This document shows positions 25,921 to 34,204 of a stretch of 64,000 nt of DNA, piece by piece (position 1 is the first letter of the stretch; each line of letters opens with the position of its first letter). Position numbers and translations under genes: made by a program. This DNA comes from Candidatus Bathyarchaeota archaeon (GTDB lineage Archaea; Thermoproteota; Bathyarchaeia; Bathyarchaeales; SOJC01): NCBI GenBank assembly GCA_020354575.1, contig CP070649.1:1401098-1465097 (forward strand). The letters are read 5' to 3'. The notes under the pieces were generated by a model. That model worked only from the letters and a program-made list of their open reading frames with translations, had not been told where the DNA came from and did no database searches.

Positions 25921-27098
25921 AAATGATTTTCATGGATCACACATCAGGAATGCCTGTGGATTCTAATGTTGTAGAAGCCATGATTCCATATTTTAACACT
26001 CTTTATGGAAATCCCTCTTCATTGCATTCTTTCGCATTAGAAGCGAAAAAAGGATTAAAGAAAGCGAGGGAAAACGTCGCTAATCTCGTAAATGCAGATA
26101 AAAACGGGAAGATTATTTTTACTTCTGGTGCAACGGAGAGTAATAACTGGGCAATTAGAGGAATCGCAGTAAGAAATAAAGAGCGGGGAAAACACATCAT
26201 TACAACTAGTATAGAACACATGTCCGTGATAAATGTCTGCAAATATCTGATGCAACAAGGTTTCAAAGTAACATTCTTGCCAGTGGATAAATATGGCATT
26301 GTCGATCTTGGAGCACTTGAACGCAAATTGACCGAAGAAACGATTCTTGTGTCAGTCATGTATGCAAACGGAGAGATTGGCACGATCGAGCCAATACATG
26401 AAATTAGCAAGATAGTGCACGCTCGAAACTCCTATTTACATGTAGACGCTACAGCAGCCATCGGACAAATTTCTATAGATGTCCAAAAAGAAGGAATCGA
26501 CTTGTTAACAATTTCATCTAATGACATATATGGACCAAAGGGTGTAGGAGCACTTTACATAAGAAAAGGAACACGGTTGGCGCCCTTTGTTCTTGGTGGA
26601 GGACAGGAACAGGGCTTGAGATCTGGGACAGAGAACCTACCTGGCATTGTTGGCATGGGAAAAGCAGCGGAACTAGCAAAAACTGAAATGAAAACTGAGA
26701 GCAAAAGACTGAGCAAACTTCGTGACCAATTTATAAATAAGCTATTACAGAGCATCCGATATTCTTTTCTCAATGGCCATCCTAAAAAACGATTGCCAAA
26801 CAACGTTGCCATTCGATTCAACTTTATCGAAGGTGAGTCAATGCTCCTAAATCTAAACATAGCTGGGGTAGCAGCTTCATCAGGATCCGCGTGCACAGCA
26901 AAAACCTTGGAACCATCTCATGTACTACGAGCTATAGGATTAAAACATGAAGAGGCACATGGTTCATTACTATTCACCTTAGGCAAGCAAAACACTGAAG
27001 AGGATGTAAATTATGTTGTGAAGTTACTTCCCGATATAGTTAAAAGGTTGCGTGCCATGTCTCCATTAACCCCAAGAGAGTTGAGAGAAAGTGTATAG
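25917..27098 (+). CDS. iscS: IscS-type protein lacking the PLP lysine
   Basis: A 393-residue NifS/IscS homolog. Kept features are IIFTSGATESNNWAIRG near residue 62, LHVDATAAIGQ near 178, the GGGQEQGLRSGTENLP segment near 225 and the persulfide-loop Cys 326 in SSGSACTAK. The lysine that binds PLP, normally in S-x-H-K-I-Y-G-P-K-G, is absent: the sequence is SSNDIYGPKG with Asn 202 and Asp 203. The N-terminal D-x-x-A-T-T motif is also changed (MDHTSGMPVD). From memory, Archaeoglobus fulgidus IscS has the same replacement and was reported to lack desulfurase activity while supplying a Cys ligand to IscU. A scaffold-partner role is therefore likelier than cysteine desulfuration. Confidence 0.9.
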   Translation: MKMIFMDHTSGMPVDSNVVEAMIPYFNTLYGNPSSLHSFALEAKKGLKKARENVANLVNADKNGKIIFTSGATESNNWAIRGIAVRNKERGKHIITTSIEHMSVINVCKYLMQQGFKVTFLPVDKYGIVDLGALERKLTEETILVSVMYANGEIGTIEPIHEISKIVHARNSYLHVDATAAIGQISIDVQKEGIDLLTISSNDIYGPKGVGALYIRKGTRLAPFVLGGGQEQGLRSGTENLPGIVGMGKAAELAKTEMKTESKRLSKLRDQFINKLLQSIRYSFLNGHPKKRLPNNVAIRFNFIEGESMLLNLNIAGVAASSGSACTAKTLEPSHVLRAIGLKHEEAHGSLLFTLGKQNTEEDVNYVVKLLPDIVKRLRAMSPLTPRELRESV

Positions 27099-27474
27099 CG
27101 AAAAAGTCATGGAGCATTTCAGAAACCCTCGAAATGTAGGGGAAATTCCAGATGCAGACGGGGTAGGCACTGTTGGTAACCCTGTTTGCGGAGACATGAT
27201 GGCTATATATATCAAAGTAACGGAGAACCGAATTAGCGATATTAAATTCAAGACTTTTGGATGCGGCGCGGCAGTTGCCACAAGTAGCATGATAACTGAA
27301 CTGGCGAAAAATAAAACGTTAGAAGAAGCAATGAAAATCACTAGAAAGGATGTTGCAGACAGCTTGGGAGGCCTCCCGCCCGTAAAGATGCATTGCTCAA
27401 ATCTAGCAGCGGACGCGCTTCACGAAGCTATAAAAAACTATCGAAAAAAATTGGAGGCAGACAAGAGTGAATAA
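27091..27474 (+). CDS. iscU: Fe-S cluster assembly scaffold IscU
   Basis: A 127-residue IscU. The three cluster Cys are in GNPVCGDMM near residue 29, TFGCGAAVATSSM near 54 and PVKMHCSNLAADAL near 97, with the usual Asp two residues after the first Cys. It begins with GTG inside the end of iscS (eight-base overlap) and its own end overlaps the next small gene by eight bases, so TusA-like, IscS, IscU and the Cys-rich protein form a tightly coupled unit for Fe-S cluster assembly. Confidence 0.94.
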   Translation: MYSEKVMEHFRNPRNVGEIPDADGVGTVGNPVCGDMMAIYIKVTENRISDIKFKTFGCGAAVATSSMITELAKNKTLEEAMKITRKDVADSLGGLPPVKMHCSNLAADALHEAIKNYRKKLEADKSE

Positions 27475-27619
27475 ATTCATCCAATGCGAACAGTGTAAAG
27501 CCGAGTTAGAGGACCATAAATGCAAATTCGCAGTTTATTCACATGTCATTAATGGCGAAGAACACGTATTTTGTTGCAAGAAATGTGCAGACCGATACAA
27601 GGAGAAGAAAAGTGGCTAG
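27467..27619 (+). CDS. 50-residue Cys-rich putative metal-binding protein
   Basis: A short GTG-initiated gene that overlaps the iscU stop by eight bases. The 50-residue product contains QCEQCKAELEDHKCKF and EEHVFCCKKCADRY, i.e. CxxC, a single Cys, two His and CCxxC, ending in a basic tail. The arrangement resembles TRASH/YHS-type treble-clef metal-binding domains. Overlap with iscU suggests that it is translated from the same message and works in cluster or metal delivery. The function is inferred from context and Cys spacing only. Confidence 0.75.
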   Translation: MNKFIQCEQCKAELEDHKCKFAVYSHVINGEEHVFCCKKCADRYKEKKSG

Positions 27620-27679
27620 CAAAGTTCATCCTACAATAACCCACTACAAAACATAGTCGAAGTATGCTACCAGCAGTTG

Positions 27680-28306
27680 TTAATTTCCACCTTTTCGTAT
27701 ACGGGCCTCGATCAACACGATCTTTTCAAAGGGCAATTTCTTCTCGGCAACTTCCTTAGCAAACATGTTGTGCTGCAAAAATTCTGTCAAGGTCTTTCTC
27801 ACGTTTGAAAAACTTGATTGAACTAATAGTATCCGTCCATTTTCCGTAAGGAAGTTTGCCACTTTGCCTATAAATCGGTCAATAATTATCCGTCCAGTTT
27901 TTCCCCCAGTCCAAGCCTTCTCAATCCAGCCATTTTCTTTAATGGGCTCAACTGGTAGATAGGGAGCATTGAAAAGTATTAAGTCAAATTTCTCAGGTTC
28001 TTTTATGGCATCAAAAAGGTCTCCAAGACAAACAACAACTTTTGTGGAAACACCGTTAAGCTCAGCATTTCTTTTAGCGCAAGCAACTGCGAATGGATTG
28101 ATATCCACTGCGATTACTTCTCGAGCTTTTTCAGCAGCCAATATAGCCAGAATGCCACAACCGGTGCCCATATCTAGAACCTTTTTTTCCTCGTTCACAA
28201 ACATATGGCAAGCCAAGAGAAATGTATCTTCTGCGGGTTCGTATACGTTCTTAGAAACTATGAAAGTGTGCTTCCCATAGAAAATCTTCTTAAACTGAGA
28301 GTTCAT
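27680..28306 (-). CDS. HemK2/Mtq2-like protein methyltransferase
   Basis: A 208-residue class I SAM methyltransferase with the SAM loop VLDMGTGCGILAILAAEKA near residue 41, VIAVDINPFAVACAKRNAEL near 62 and the catalytic motif FNAPYLPV near 115. N-x-P-Y with this short length is typical of archaeal HemK2/Mtq2, which methylates the Gln of the GGQ motif of release factor 1; related N6-adenine or lysine substrates cannot be ruled out. It overlaps the end of ksgA by 17 bases and closes the leftward information operon. Confidence 0.85.
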   Translation of the reverse strand: MNSQFKKIFYGKHTFIVSKNVYEPAEDTFLLACHMFVNEEKKVLDMGTGCGILAILAAEKAREVIAVDINPFAVACAKRNAELNGVSTKVVVCLGDLFDAIKEPEKFDLILFNAPYLPVEPIKENGWIEKAWTGGKTGRIIIDRFIGKVANFLTENGRILLVQSSFSNVRKTLTEFLQHNMFAKEVAEKKLPFEKIVLIEARIRKGGN

Positions 28307-29108
28307 TTGCTAACATCCCAAAGTCTTCAGGTGCTAACTCACGGACACGTTTGTTCAAAAATGGTAGACGAAAAGCTTTCTTTTTAGCAGCCACATCAAT
28401 TGGTCCATGTTCCCTGAATAAGGGTAAAATAGCGTTTCGAACCTTTCTATTACGTTGCGTAAATAGCGTCCGTACAACATCATTAAAGATTCCCTTATCT
28501 TTTACCAGGAAGGGGGATGGAGTCTTATGTTTCAATTGTACGATGACAGCATCTACTTTAGGGAGAGGAAAAAATGCTTTCCGAGGAACGTTATCAAGGA
28601 GTTCTACTTCAAAATGAAAATACGTAGATACGGTTAGGCGACTGTAGTCTTTGCTACCTAGAGGGGCGTTGAGACGACGGGCAAAGTCTTCTTGAAGAGT
28701 CAAAGTCGCGTGGCTAAAGGTTCTGCCAAGAAGCCAGAATAACAACGGTGAAGAGATTGAGAAGGGCGGATTGGAAACTAGCTTCTGAAATGGAGGTATT
28801 GGATCTTTGAGGATGTCACCTTCTATTAGCTTTATGTTTTCGAACGCGATAAGTTCATTCTGTAAAACCTTCACCAGACGCGTATCAATCTCAACAGCAA
28901 GAACAGTCTTTGATTTCTGAGCAAGAATTCTTGTAAGAAAGCCTAGGCCCGCACCAACCTCCAAGACGGTGTCTGATCGCTTTATTTTTGCGTAAGAAGC
29001 TAAAAGCTGCAAATAATGGCTATCAATCATGAAATTCTGTCCCAAATGCTTCTTGGGAAGAATCCTGTAATTTTGAATAAGATCCATGGTTTTTTTGCAG
29101 AGATCCAT
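28290..29108 (-). CDS. ksgA: 16S rRNA dimethyladenosine transferase KsgA/Dim1
   Basis: A protein of about 272 residues with KKHLGQNFMIDSHYL near the start, VLEVGAGLGFLTRILAQ (SAM loop), VEIDTRLVKVLQNEL, and the C-terminal region LFTQRNRKVRNAI. It dimethylates two adenines of the 3' end of 16S rRNA during small-subunit maturation. Motif IV reads VSNPPFSIS instead of the N-[LI]-P-Y usual in KsgA/Dim1. ATG 29108 is chosen because it lies 11 bases after the DUF655 stop; the frame is open to 29171. Confidence 0.92.
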   Translation of the reverse strand: MDLCKKTMDLIQNYRILPKKHLGQNFMIDSHYLQLLASYAKIKRSDTVLEVGAGLGFLTRILAQKSKTVLAVEIDTRLVKVLQNELIAFENIKLIEGDILKDPIPPFQKLVSNPPFSISSPLLFWLLGRTFSHATLTLQEDFARRLNAPLGSKDYSRLTVSTYFHFEVELLDNVPRKAFFPLPKVDAVIVQLKHKTPSPFLVKDKGIFNDVVRTLFTQRNRKVRNAILPLFREHGPIDVAAKKKAFRLPFLNKRVRELAPEDFGMLANELSV

Positions 29109-29118
29109 GTATTTTCCA

Positions 29119-29673
29119 CTAGGGCGATCTGGTGAATAGTCGATACTTGCTTTCTCCTGATAATTCTTCAATAACGCGTTTGCTTAGCAATTTACTTGGG
29201 TCTGGAATGTTGGCGCGCTTTTGTAGATCATCAAAGTTCTGAAAGGGCCTTCGCTCGCGTTCATTGATAATTTGCCACATATACTTCTTACCAATACCAG
29301 GAATAAGCTCCATAGCATGCATACGGGGAGTAACAGCTTGTACTGTATTGAAAAAATTAATGAACCAACGCTCACGAGCTAAAATAATCTTTTCAATCAC
29401 GTTGGGAAGTTCCATCTTTGCATTTGCGGTTAATTCATCAAAGCTGACACGCCCAATAATATATGTAATTTCCTCTCTCTTGTCCTTCCCAACATAAACC
29501 CGATCATGAGGTTTAAGAGTCAAATCTTCCTTCACTATAGCTTCTAAAAGCGTAAAGAATCCCTCACCTATCACTTGCACTACAGCCCCTGCTCGGTAGC
29601 CTGGTCTTGTTCCAGCACGGCCATGTGGAAGGAAGTCTAATACATACGCGTTTTCTTCGTATCTCTTCTCCAT
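29119..29673 (-). CDS. DUF655 protein
   Basis: A 184-residue archaeal DUF655 protein. It starts EENAYVLDFLPHGRAG, has an OB-like strand region (AVVQVIGEGFFTLLEAIVKE, DRVYVGKDKREEITY) and a helix-hairpin-helix near ELIPGIGKKYMWQIINER, which implies nucleic-acid binding. The family is conserved between RpoF and KsgA in archaeal genomes, exactly as here. A role in rRNA or ribosome biogenesis is inferred from this conserved neighbourhood. Confidence 0.9.
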   Translation of the reverse strand: MEKRYEENAYVLDFLPHGRAGTRPGYRAGAVVQVIGEGFFTLLEAIVKEDLTLKPHDRVYVGKDKREEITYIIGRVSFDELTANAKMELPNVIEKIILARERWFINFFNTVQAVTPRMHAMELIPGIGKKYMWQIINERERRPFQNFDDLQKRANIPDPSKLLSKRVIEELSGESKYRLFTRSP

Positions 29674-29727
29674 TTTCTTTTCTCTCGCCCTCTAAATCGA
29701 AATTATAATTATTATATACGAAACCTA

Positions 29728-30102
29728 TTATTCCTTTTTCCGATACTGATTCAAAAAGTTTAATATGTCTTCTAGTTTTCGTGTTTCTACTATTTTTCGA
29801 CCGCCTGCCAAGAAAACCCGAATTTCTCCAATACTTTCGGGCATGCAATTGATTAGCTGCACAGCTTCTTCTTCCTCGAGTTCTAATTCCTTGATAAGAC
29901 CCTTAAGAAGGGCTTTATTTGATTTCGGATCAACTTTGGCAAATTTAGCAGAATAATCAAAGGCACGTCTCTGAAATTGATCTAGATTCTCTTCCCCAAT
30001 AGCTTCCAAAAGTCGTTTGACTTCTGGTACGGTCAAAGTTTTTTCTTTCAAAGCTTTTCTGGGCAAATCATAACTTCCTTTACTATGTTGTGAAGGATTC
30101 AA
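29728..30102 (-). CDS. rpoF: DNA-directed RNA polymerase subunit F (Rpb4)
   Basis: A 124-residue helical protein matching RpoF/Rpb4: LTVPEVKRLLEAIGEENLDQFQRRAFDYSAKFAKVDP (core EVKRLLEAI and RAFDYSAKFAKVD) followed by LEEEEAVQLINCMPESIGEIRVFLAGG. RpoF pairs with RpoE as the polymerase stalk. The start is TTG at 30102, overlapping the L21e end by 20 bases; no ATG occurs in a suitable place. Gene order L21e-RpoF-DUF655-KsgA is the common archaeal arrangement. Confidence 0.93.
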   Translation of the reverse strand: MNPSQHSKGSYDLPRKALKEKTLTVPEVKRLLEAIGEENLDQFQRRAFDYSAKFAKVDPKSNKALLKGLIKELELEEEEAVQLINCMPESIGEIRVFLAGGRKIVETRKLEDILNFLNQYRKKE

Positions 30103-30373
30103 GATGTTCTGATCGAATTATTATTTCCTTTACACGCTTACCTTGGGTAACATCAACCACATATGCCTGTCCTCTTTTGCCTTTAATGATTCCGATCTTT
30201 CCATGGAAGCGACGGTGTGGCATACCTCTATGTACGCTTGATTCTATTTTCACGACTACACGATCACCGGGATTATATTCTCTAAGTATTTTGCTTAAAC
30301 CTAGTTTACCTCTTTCTCTTGGTTTTTTCCTAAGCAGGGAACGTGTTCGGCGACGGTAGCCTTTTGATTTCAA
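30083..30373 (-). CDS. rpl21e: 50S ribosomal protein L21e
   Basis: A 96-residue basic protein with the L21e pattern: GYRRRTRSLLRKKPRERG at the N-terminus, LREYNPGDRVVVKIESSVHRGMPHRRFHGKIG, and GQAYVVDV. It belongs to the large ribosomal subunit. Its end overlaps rpoF by 20 bases and its start is two bases after the pus10 stop, so translation is probably coupled along the operon. Confidence 0.96.
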   Translation of the reverse strand: MKSKGYRRRTRSLLRKKPRERGKLGLSKILREYNPGDRVVVKIESSVHRGMPHRRFHGKIGIIKGKRGQAYVVDVTQGKRVKEIIIRSEHLESFTT

Positions 30374-30375
30374 TT

Positions 30376-31698
30376 CTATTCACCTGAAATTATTTCCAAC
30401 ACATCCAATTGAAGTGGCGTGGCTTTAATTCTAAGGATACTAGCAACGCTAGGGTTAGTTCGCCCCTTATCCCCGGTGATTAGTTCTTTGATATAGAGTC
30501 CTCCTTGACAGTGAATCTGCAATTCCGCTTGATTGTATGACAACCTCTTAACCTTTGTCTTATAAATGTACTTATCCCGTCTTAGATCGGCACGACGATG
30601 TAAAACACGTTGAGGTGTTTGCTGACGGATAGTAACATCAGAAAGTACTCGCTCTATTTTCTGCAATTCTTCGTCAGAAATACTTTGATCAAACATGACA
30701 ATCATACGATAGATTTTTGAGTTGGCCTCAGCCTTCTTAAGTCGCCTGATGATATTTTTATTAGCAAAATAAAGATCATGGACCTCAATTTTACCCTTAG
30801 CGTTATCATTAATTGTCAGCTCAAGTTTTTTCAAATCAAAGAAGCGAGTTTTAGGTTTTTTAACTTCTAAGACAAAAGGTCGCCCAAAACCAAGCATACG
30901 AGCATCGACATCTTCTCTCCCAGACCCATGAAAGGCCATTTCTTCCCCTTTTGTTATTTTTAATATTGGGATACCAATAAGCTCTTCAATAGAATCAGAA
31001 TATCTTTTTCCAGTCCAACTGCAAATTTCACAGCCTTTTCCATTACACTCTCCACATACCCATCGTGATTGCGGAATACCACGTACAAGTTTCCTGTACT
31101 TTCCTCCTACATAAACAGGATTTGTTTGTAATTGAACAAAGTTAGTGAAGGGGTTTGCAAGCACAACTAAATCAGGCTTTCTATAGTCAACCTCTTTCCC
31201 TGTGATTTCATAGATTTGCTTTCCGATATTCCGGCTGAATTGGCTCTTCATACTTTCCCCATGAGTGACGTTAAATCGGGCTTTAAATTCGTCTTCCCGT
31301 TCCGCAATTCTGTGTGGTAATTCCACACCGACTAGAAAAGTCGAAAATTCTAAGCCTTTTAATTCCTCAATAGCCTTATACGCAATAACGGCGCTATTTT
31401 CAACCTGTCCTTCACAAAGAAAGCACGCTGGTTTTTCTTGCGGAAATTTACTGAAATGCATTAAGATGTCTCGAGCCATATCAAAAGATCCATTTATTGC
31501 GACTACTCTTAAAAGAGAAGAAGCAAGTTCTTCATTGTGCAGGAGTCGATGTCCTTCCATAGTAAGCAAAGATTTTATTGCCTTTCCACGACTCTTATTT
31601 TCTAAGCCAAACCCTAGAAGGGCAAATTGTCTCCCAAGACAATAGTCACACAAAGGATGGGCTCTTAGCATTTGTTCTGCTTTTTCGAGAATATTCAT
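30376..31698 (-). CDS. pus10: tRNA pseudouridine(54/55) synthase Pus10
   Basis: A 440-residue Pus10. The N-terminal half contains the Cys pairs CDYCLGRQFALLG near residue 18, CFLCEGQ near 85 and CGECNGKGCEICSW near 220, with a THUMP-like region. The catalytic domain has GREDVDARMLGFGRPFV near 260, whose Asp is the pseudouridine synthase nucleophile. The enzyme modifies U54 and U55 of tRNA in archaea. It lies 12 bases after srp54 and directly before L21e. Confidence 0.95.
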   Translation of the reverse strand: MNILEKAEQMLRAHPLCDYCLGRQFALLGFGLENKSRGKAIKSLLTMEGHRLLHNEELASSLLRVVAINGSFDMARDILMHFSKFPQEKPACFLCEGQVENSAVIAYKAIEELKGLEFSTFLVGVELPHRIAEREDEFKARFNVTHGESMKSQFSRNIGKQIYEITGKEVDYRKPDLVVLANPFTNFVQLQTNPVYVGGKYRKLVRGIPQSRWVCGECNGKGCEICSWTGKRYSDSIEELIGIPILKITKGEEMAFHGSGREDVDARMLGFGRPFVLEVKKPKTRFFDLKKLELTINDNAKGKIEVHDLYFANKNIIRRLKKAEANSKIYRMIVMFDQSISDEELQKIERVLSDVTIRQQTPQRVLHRRADLRRDKYIYKTKVKRLSYNQAELQIHCQGGLYIKELITGDKGRTNPSVASILRIKATPLQLDVLEIISGE

Positions 31699-31710
31699 TT
31701 CTCTTTCTGC

Positions 31711-33045
31711 CTATTTGAAACCTTTAGGAAGGCCCTTTCCAGTTAGAAAGGGCATTTTCTTACGTCGCAGTTGCTTCATCATTCGCCGCATCACATTATA
31801 TTGCTTGAGAAGTTCCTTAACTTCTTTTTCCGAAGCACCTGAGCCTCGAGCAACACGGCGTATGCGGGAGGAGGAGAAAATCTTCGGATTTTCCCGTTCT
31901 TTGGGGGTCATTGATTGTATGATTACGTGCCACTTTTCCAAGCGGTCCTGAGCCATATCAATCATCTCATCCGGAAGGTTATAGGACATCCCTGGTAGCA
32001 TCTTTAAAAGACGGCGGAATGTGCCCATGCCTTTCATGGCTTCAAATTGATCATACATATCAGTTAGAGTAAACTTGCCACTAAGTATCTGTTTAGCCTT
32101 TTTCTCTGGAACCTTAATTTCAGCTTCTCGAACTTTTTCAATAAGACTTTCTAAATCACCCATTCCTAAAAGGCGACCAACAAATCGGGATGGTATAAAG
32201 GCTTCGATATCTCCTGTTTTCTCTCCTGTGCTAATGAATTTGATGGGGGAGCCTATAGCTGCAACCGCGGATAAAGCGCCTCCTCCGCGAGCAGAACCAT
32301 CTAATTTTGCTACTAAAATAGAACCTATAGGGGTTGCTTCATGGAAGGCTTTGGCCTGCGCAGCAGCTTGTTGTCCAATGGTGCCATCTATGACTAGCAT
32401 GACCTCGTCTGGTTTAATAGCCTTCTCAAGCTTCTTCATCTCTTCAATTAAACTCTTTTCCTCTTTATGGCGTCCTGACGTATCAATTATTACAAAGTCA
32501 CGATTCTTAAATTCCTTCAACCCCTTCCGAGCAACATCAATTGCATTTTTCGCTTGGGAGTCTCCGTATACAGGGATGTTGATTCGCTTAGCAAGTTGTT
32601 TGAGTTGGTCAAGAGCTCCGGGTCTAAAAGTGTCGACACATATTAATGCAGGATTTAATCCTCTCTTTTGTAAGTATCGAGCAAGTTTGGCAGAGGCGGT
32701 CGTTTTCCCCGATCCTTGAATTCCAACAAGCATGAGAACACGACGTTTGCCTTGTTCCATCTTCAACGGAACAGGCTTCTCTCCAAGAAAATAAGTTATT
32801 TCTTCATAGACTACTTTTACCACATGCTCTTTTCTAGAAATTCCCGGGGGAAGTTCCTCTTTCAAAGCTCTGTCTTCAATCCGCTTTGATATATTCAGAA
32901 CTAATTGAACATTTACGTCAGCTTGCAAGAGGGCTCTTTGAATATCGTGAACAAGTTCTTTCACTATTGCTTCGTCTACGACCGCAGCTTTGAAAACCTT
33001 TCTCAAGGCCCCGTATATTGACGAGCCCAAGCGTTCCAAGACCAT
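31711..33045 (-). CDS. srp54: Signal recognition particle GTPase SRP54
   Basis: The 444-residue protein begins MVLERLGSSIYGALRKVF. The N domain is followed by the G domain with GIQGSGKTTASAKLA, DTFRPGALDQLKQLA, DTSGRHKEEKSL, the TKLD equivalent AKLDGSARGGGALS, and the Met-rich M domain (FEAMKGMGTFRRLLKMLPGM, QYNVMRRMMKQLRRKKMP). It binds SRP RNA and signal peptides and docks with FtsY. The frame is open 20 residues further upstream, but the family starts at this Met. A TATA-like AATTTAAGAT at about 33118-33128 probably starts the leftward operon. Confidence 0.96.
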   Translation of the reverse strand: MVLERLGSSIYGALRKVFKAAVVDEAIVKELVHDIQRALLQADVNVQLVLNISKRIEDRALKEELPPGISRKEHVVKVVYEEITYFLGEKPVPLKMEQGKRRVLMLVGIQGSGKTTASAKLARYLQKRGLNPALICVDTFRPGALDQLKQLAKRINIPVYGDSQAKNAIDVARKGLKEFKNRDFVIIDTSGRHKEEKSLIEEMKKLEKAIKPDEVMLVIDGTIGQQAAAQAKAFHEATPIGSILVAKLDGSARGGGALSAVAAIGSPIKFISTGEKTGDIEAFIPSRFVGRLLGMGDLESLIEKVREAEIKVPEKKAKQILSGKFTLTDMYDQFEAMKGMGTFRRLLKMLPGMSYNLPDEMIDMAQDRLEKWHVIIQSMTPKERENPKIFSSSRIRRVARGSGASEKEVKELLKQYNVMRRMMKQLRRKKMPFLTGKGLPKGFK

Positions 33046-33222
33046 GAATTTCACGCTATCCTTTAAAATTCGTTGTCTACTTAAATAGGATTGTGGCCTT
33101 GCCATTTCTACGTGTATATCTTAAATTTTGGAATCCTATAAGCCGTGAGATGATAATGTGCATCATATTTCTTGAATCCCCCCACCCCGGAACTGTGTCA
33201 CGTGTTTCTTTCGTAAATTAAA

Positions 33223-34176
33223 TTAGAATTCTCGGAGTGCTTGAGCCTCTTCCAAGACAGCAGCGACAATCAGAGGAAACGCAATTGTAGCGTCACATAT
33301 TACCGTCGCAGTATTCTCATTTGATTTCACTTTGCGCCAACTGATAGCCTCTTTCAAAGTAGCTCCGCTTAAGCCCCCGGGTTCAGGGCGATCCATGGTA
33401 ATTTGGACAGCCGTGTCAACCCCTTCGCGGAAGGTGTTGGCAAATAACGTAAAATGTTTCGGCCACCCACCGCCTAAAATTATGATTCCCGATTTTCTCG
33501 CTTGGTAAACTTCATCCACAAGTTTTGATATATCTCCTAGGGAGTCGAGAACTAGTTTCTTATCAGAAGAAGACCAAGTCCAAAGCTGAAAGCCTATTAT
33601 GGAATCAGGCAAGCCTGGGCAAATAACTGGGACTTCTTTTCGAGCAGCTGCTGCCAAAATTGAATCTTTCTGACTGATTTGTGTTCCTATCTTTTGAAGA
33701 AGAGAAGAGGGCGAAATTCTTTGGCATTCCTGTTCTGTCAATTCTTTAAGAAGATGATGGAGCCATTTTTCTAGTTCTTGAAAAGCCTTGTGTTGAATGT
33801 AAATATCACCTATTCTACCGATTTCTTTATTCTTTAACTGCTCATCTTGAACTTCAAAAACTCCAATCTCATGACTGAAGCCCAGAGCTTCGACTAGATC
33901 ATGAACCATGTTAGCACCAGTAGTAATTAGAACGTTTACATATCCGTGTTCGATGAGTTCAGCGATGATGCCTCGCAAACCACCGGGAACAAGAGCCCCA
34001 GCTAAAGTCAAAAAAACAGTATAATCTGGATCAGCAAACATCTTTGCTATCAGCTTAGCCGCTTTTCCCATTTTTCCTGCGCCTAAGACCCCGCAAGCAT
34101 CCATTTCTTTAATCAATTGTGATGCGGTCATTCCACGTCGAAGCTTTATTTGTTTTACCTTCTTCAAGAAATTCAA
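33223..34176 (-). CDS. dys: Deoxyhypusine synthase
   Basis: A 317-residue NAD-dependent deoxyhypusine synthase. Segments seen are VFLTLAGALVPGGLRGIIAELI near residue 55, VLITTGANMVHDLVEALG near 81, VPVICPGLPDSIIGFQLW near 197, IILGGGWPKHF near 240 and DRPEPGGLSGATLKEAISW near 271, which includes the NAD and spermidine pocket. The Lys usually in the GS/AVSWGK motif corresponds to AISWRKVKS here. It modifies a lysine of aIF5A, encoded 28 bases upstream, so enzyme and substrate are an operon pair. TTG 34176 is the apparent start, with some doubt. Confidence 0.93.
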   Translation of the reverse strand: MNFLKKVKQIKLRRGMTASQLIKEMDACGVLGAGKMGKAAKLIAKMFADPDYTVFLTLAGALVPGGLRGIIAELIEHGYVNVLITTGANMVHDLVEALGFSHEIGVFEVQDEQLKNKEIGRIGDIYIQHKAFQELEKWLHHLLKELTEQECQRISPSSLLQKIGTQISQKDSILAAAARKEVPVICPGLPDSIIGFQLWTWSSSDKKLVLDSLGDISKLVDEVYQARKSGIIILGGGWPKHFTLFANTFREGVDTAVQITMDRPEPGGLSGATLKEAISWRKVKSNENTATVICDATIAFPLIVAAVLEEAQALREF

Positions 34177-34204
34177 CTTCAGAGACTAATGTAAGAGACT
34201 AAAA

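Noticed and set aside
32075-32719. 214-codon plus-strand frame inside srp54
   Set aside because: Antisense to the GTPase domain of SRP54, whose motifs are unambiguous.
33121-33222. Possible structured RNA between srp54 and deoxyhypusine synthase (C-rich run and ATGAT/ATCAT arms)
   Set aside because: The arms are only five bases and the C run does not pair; a promoter region for srp54 explains it well enough.
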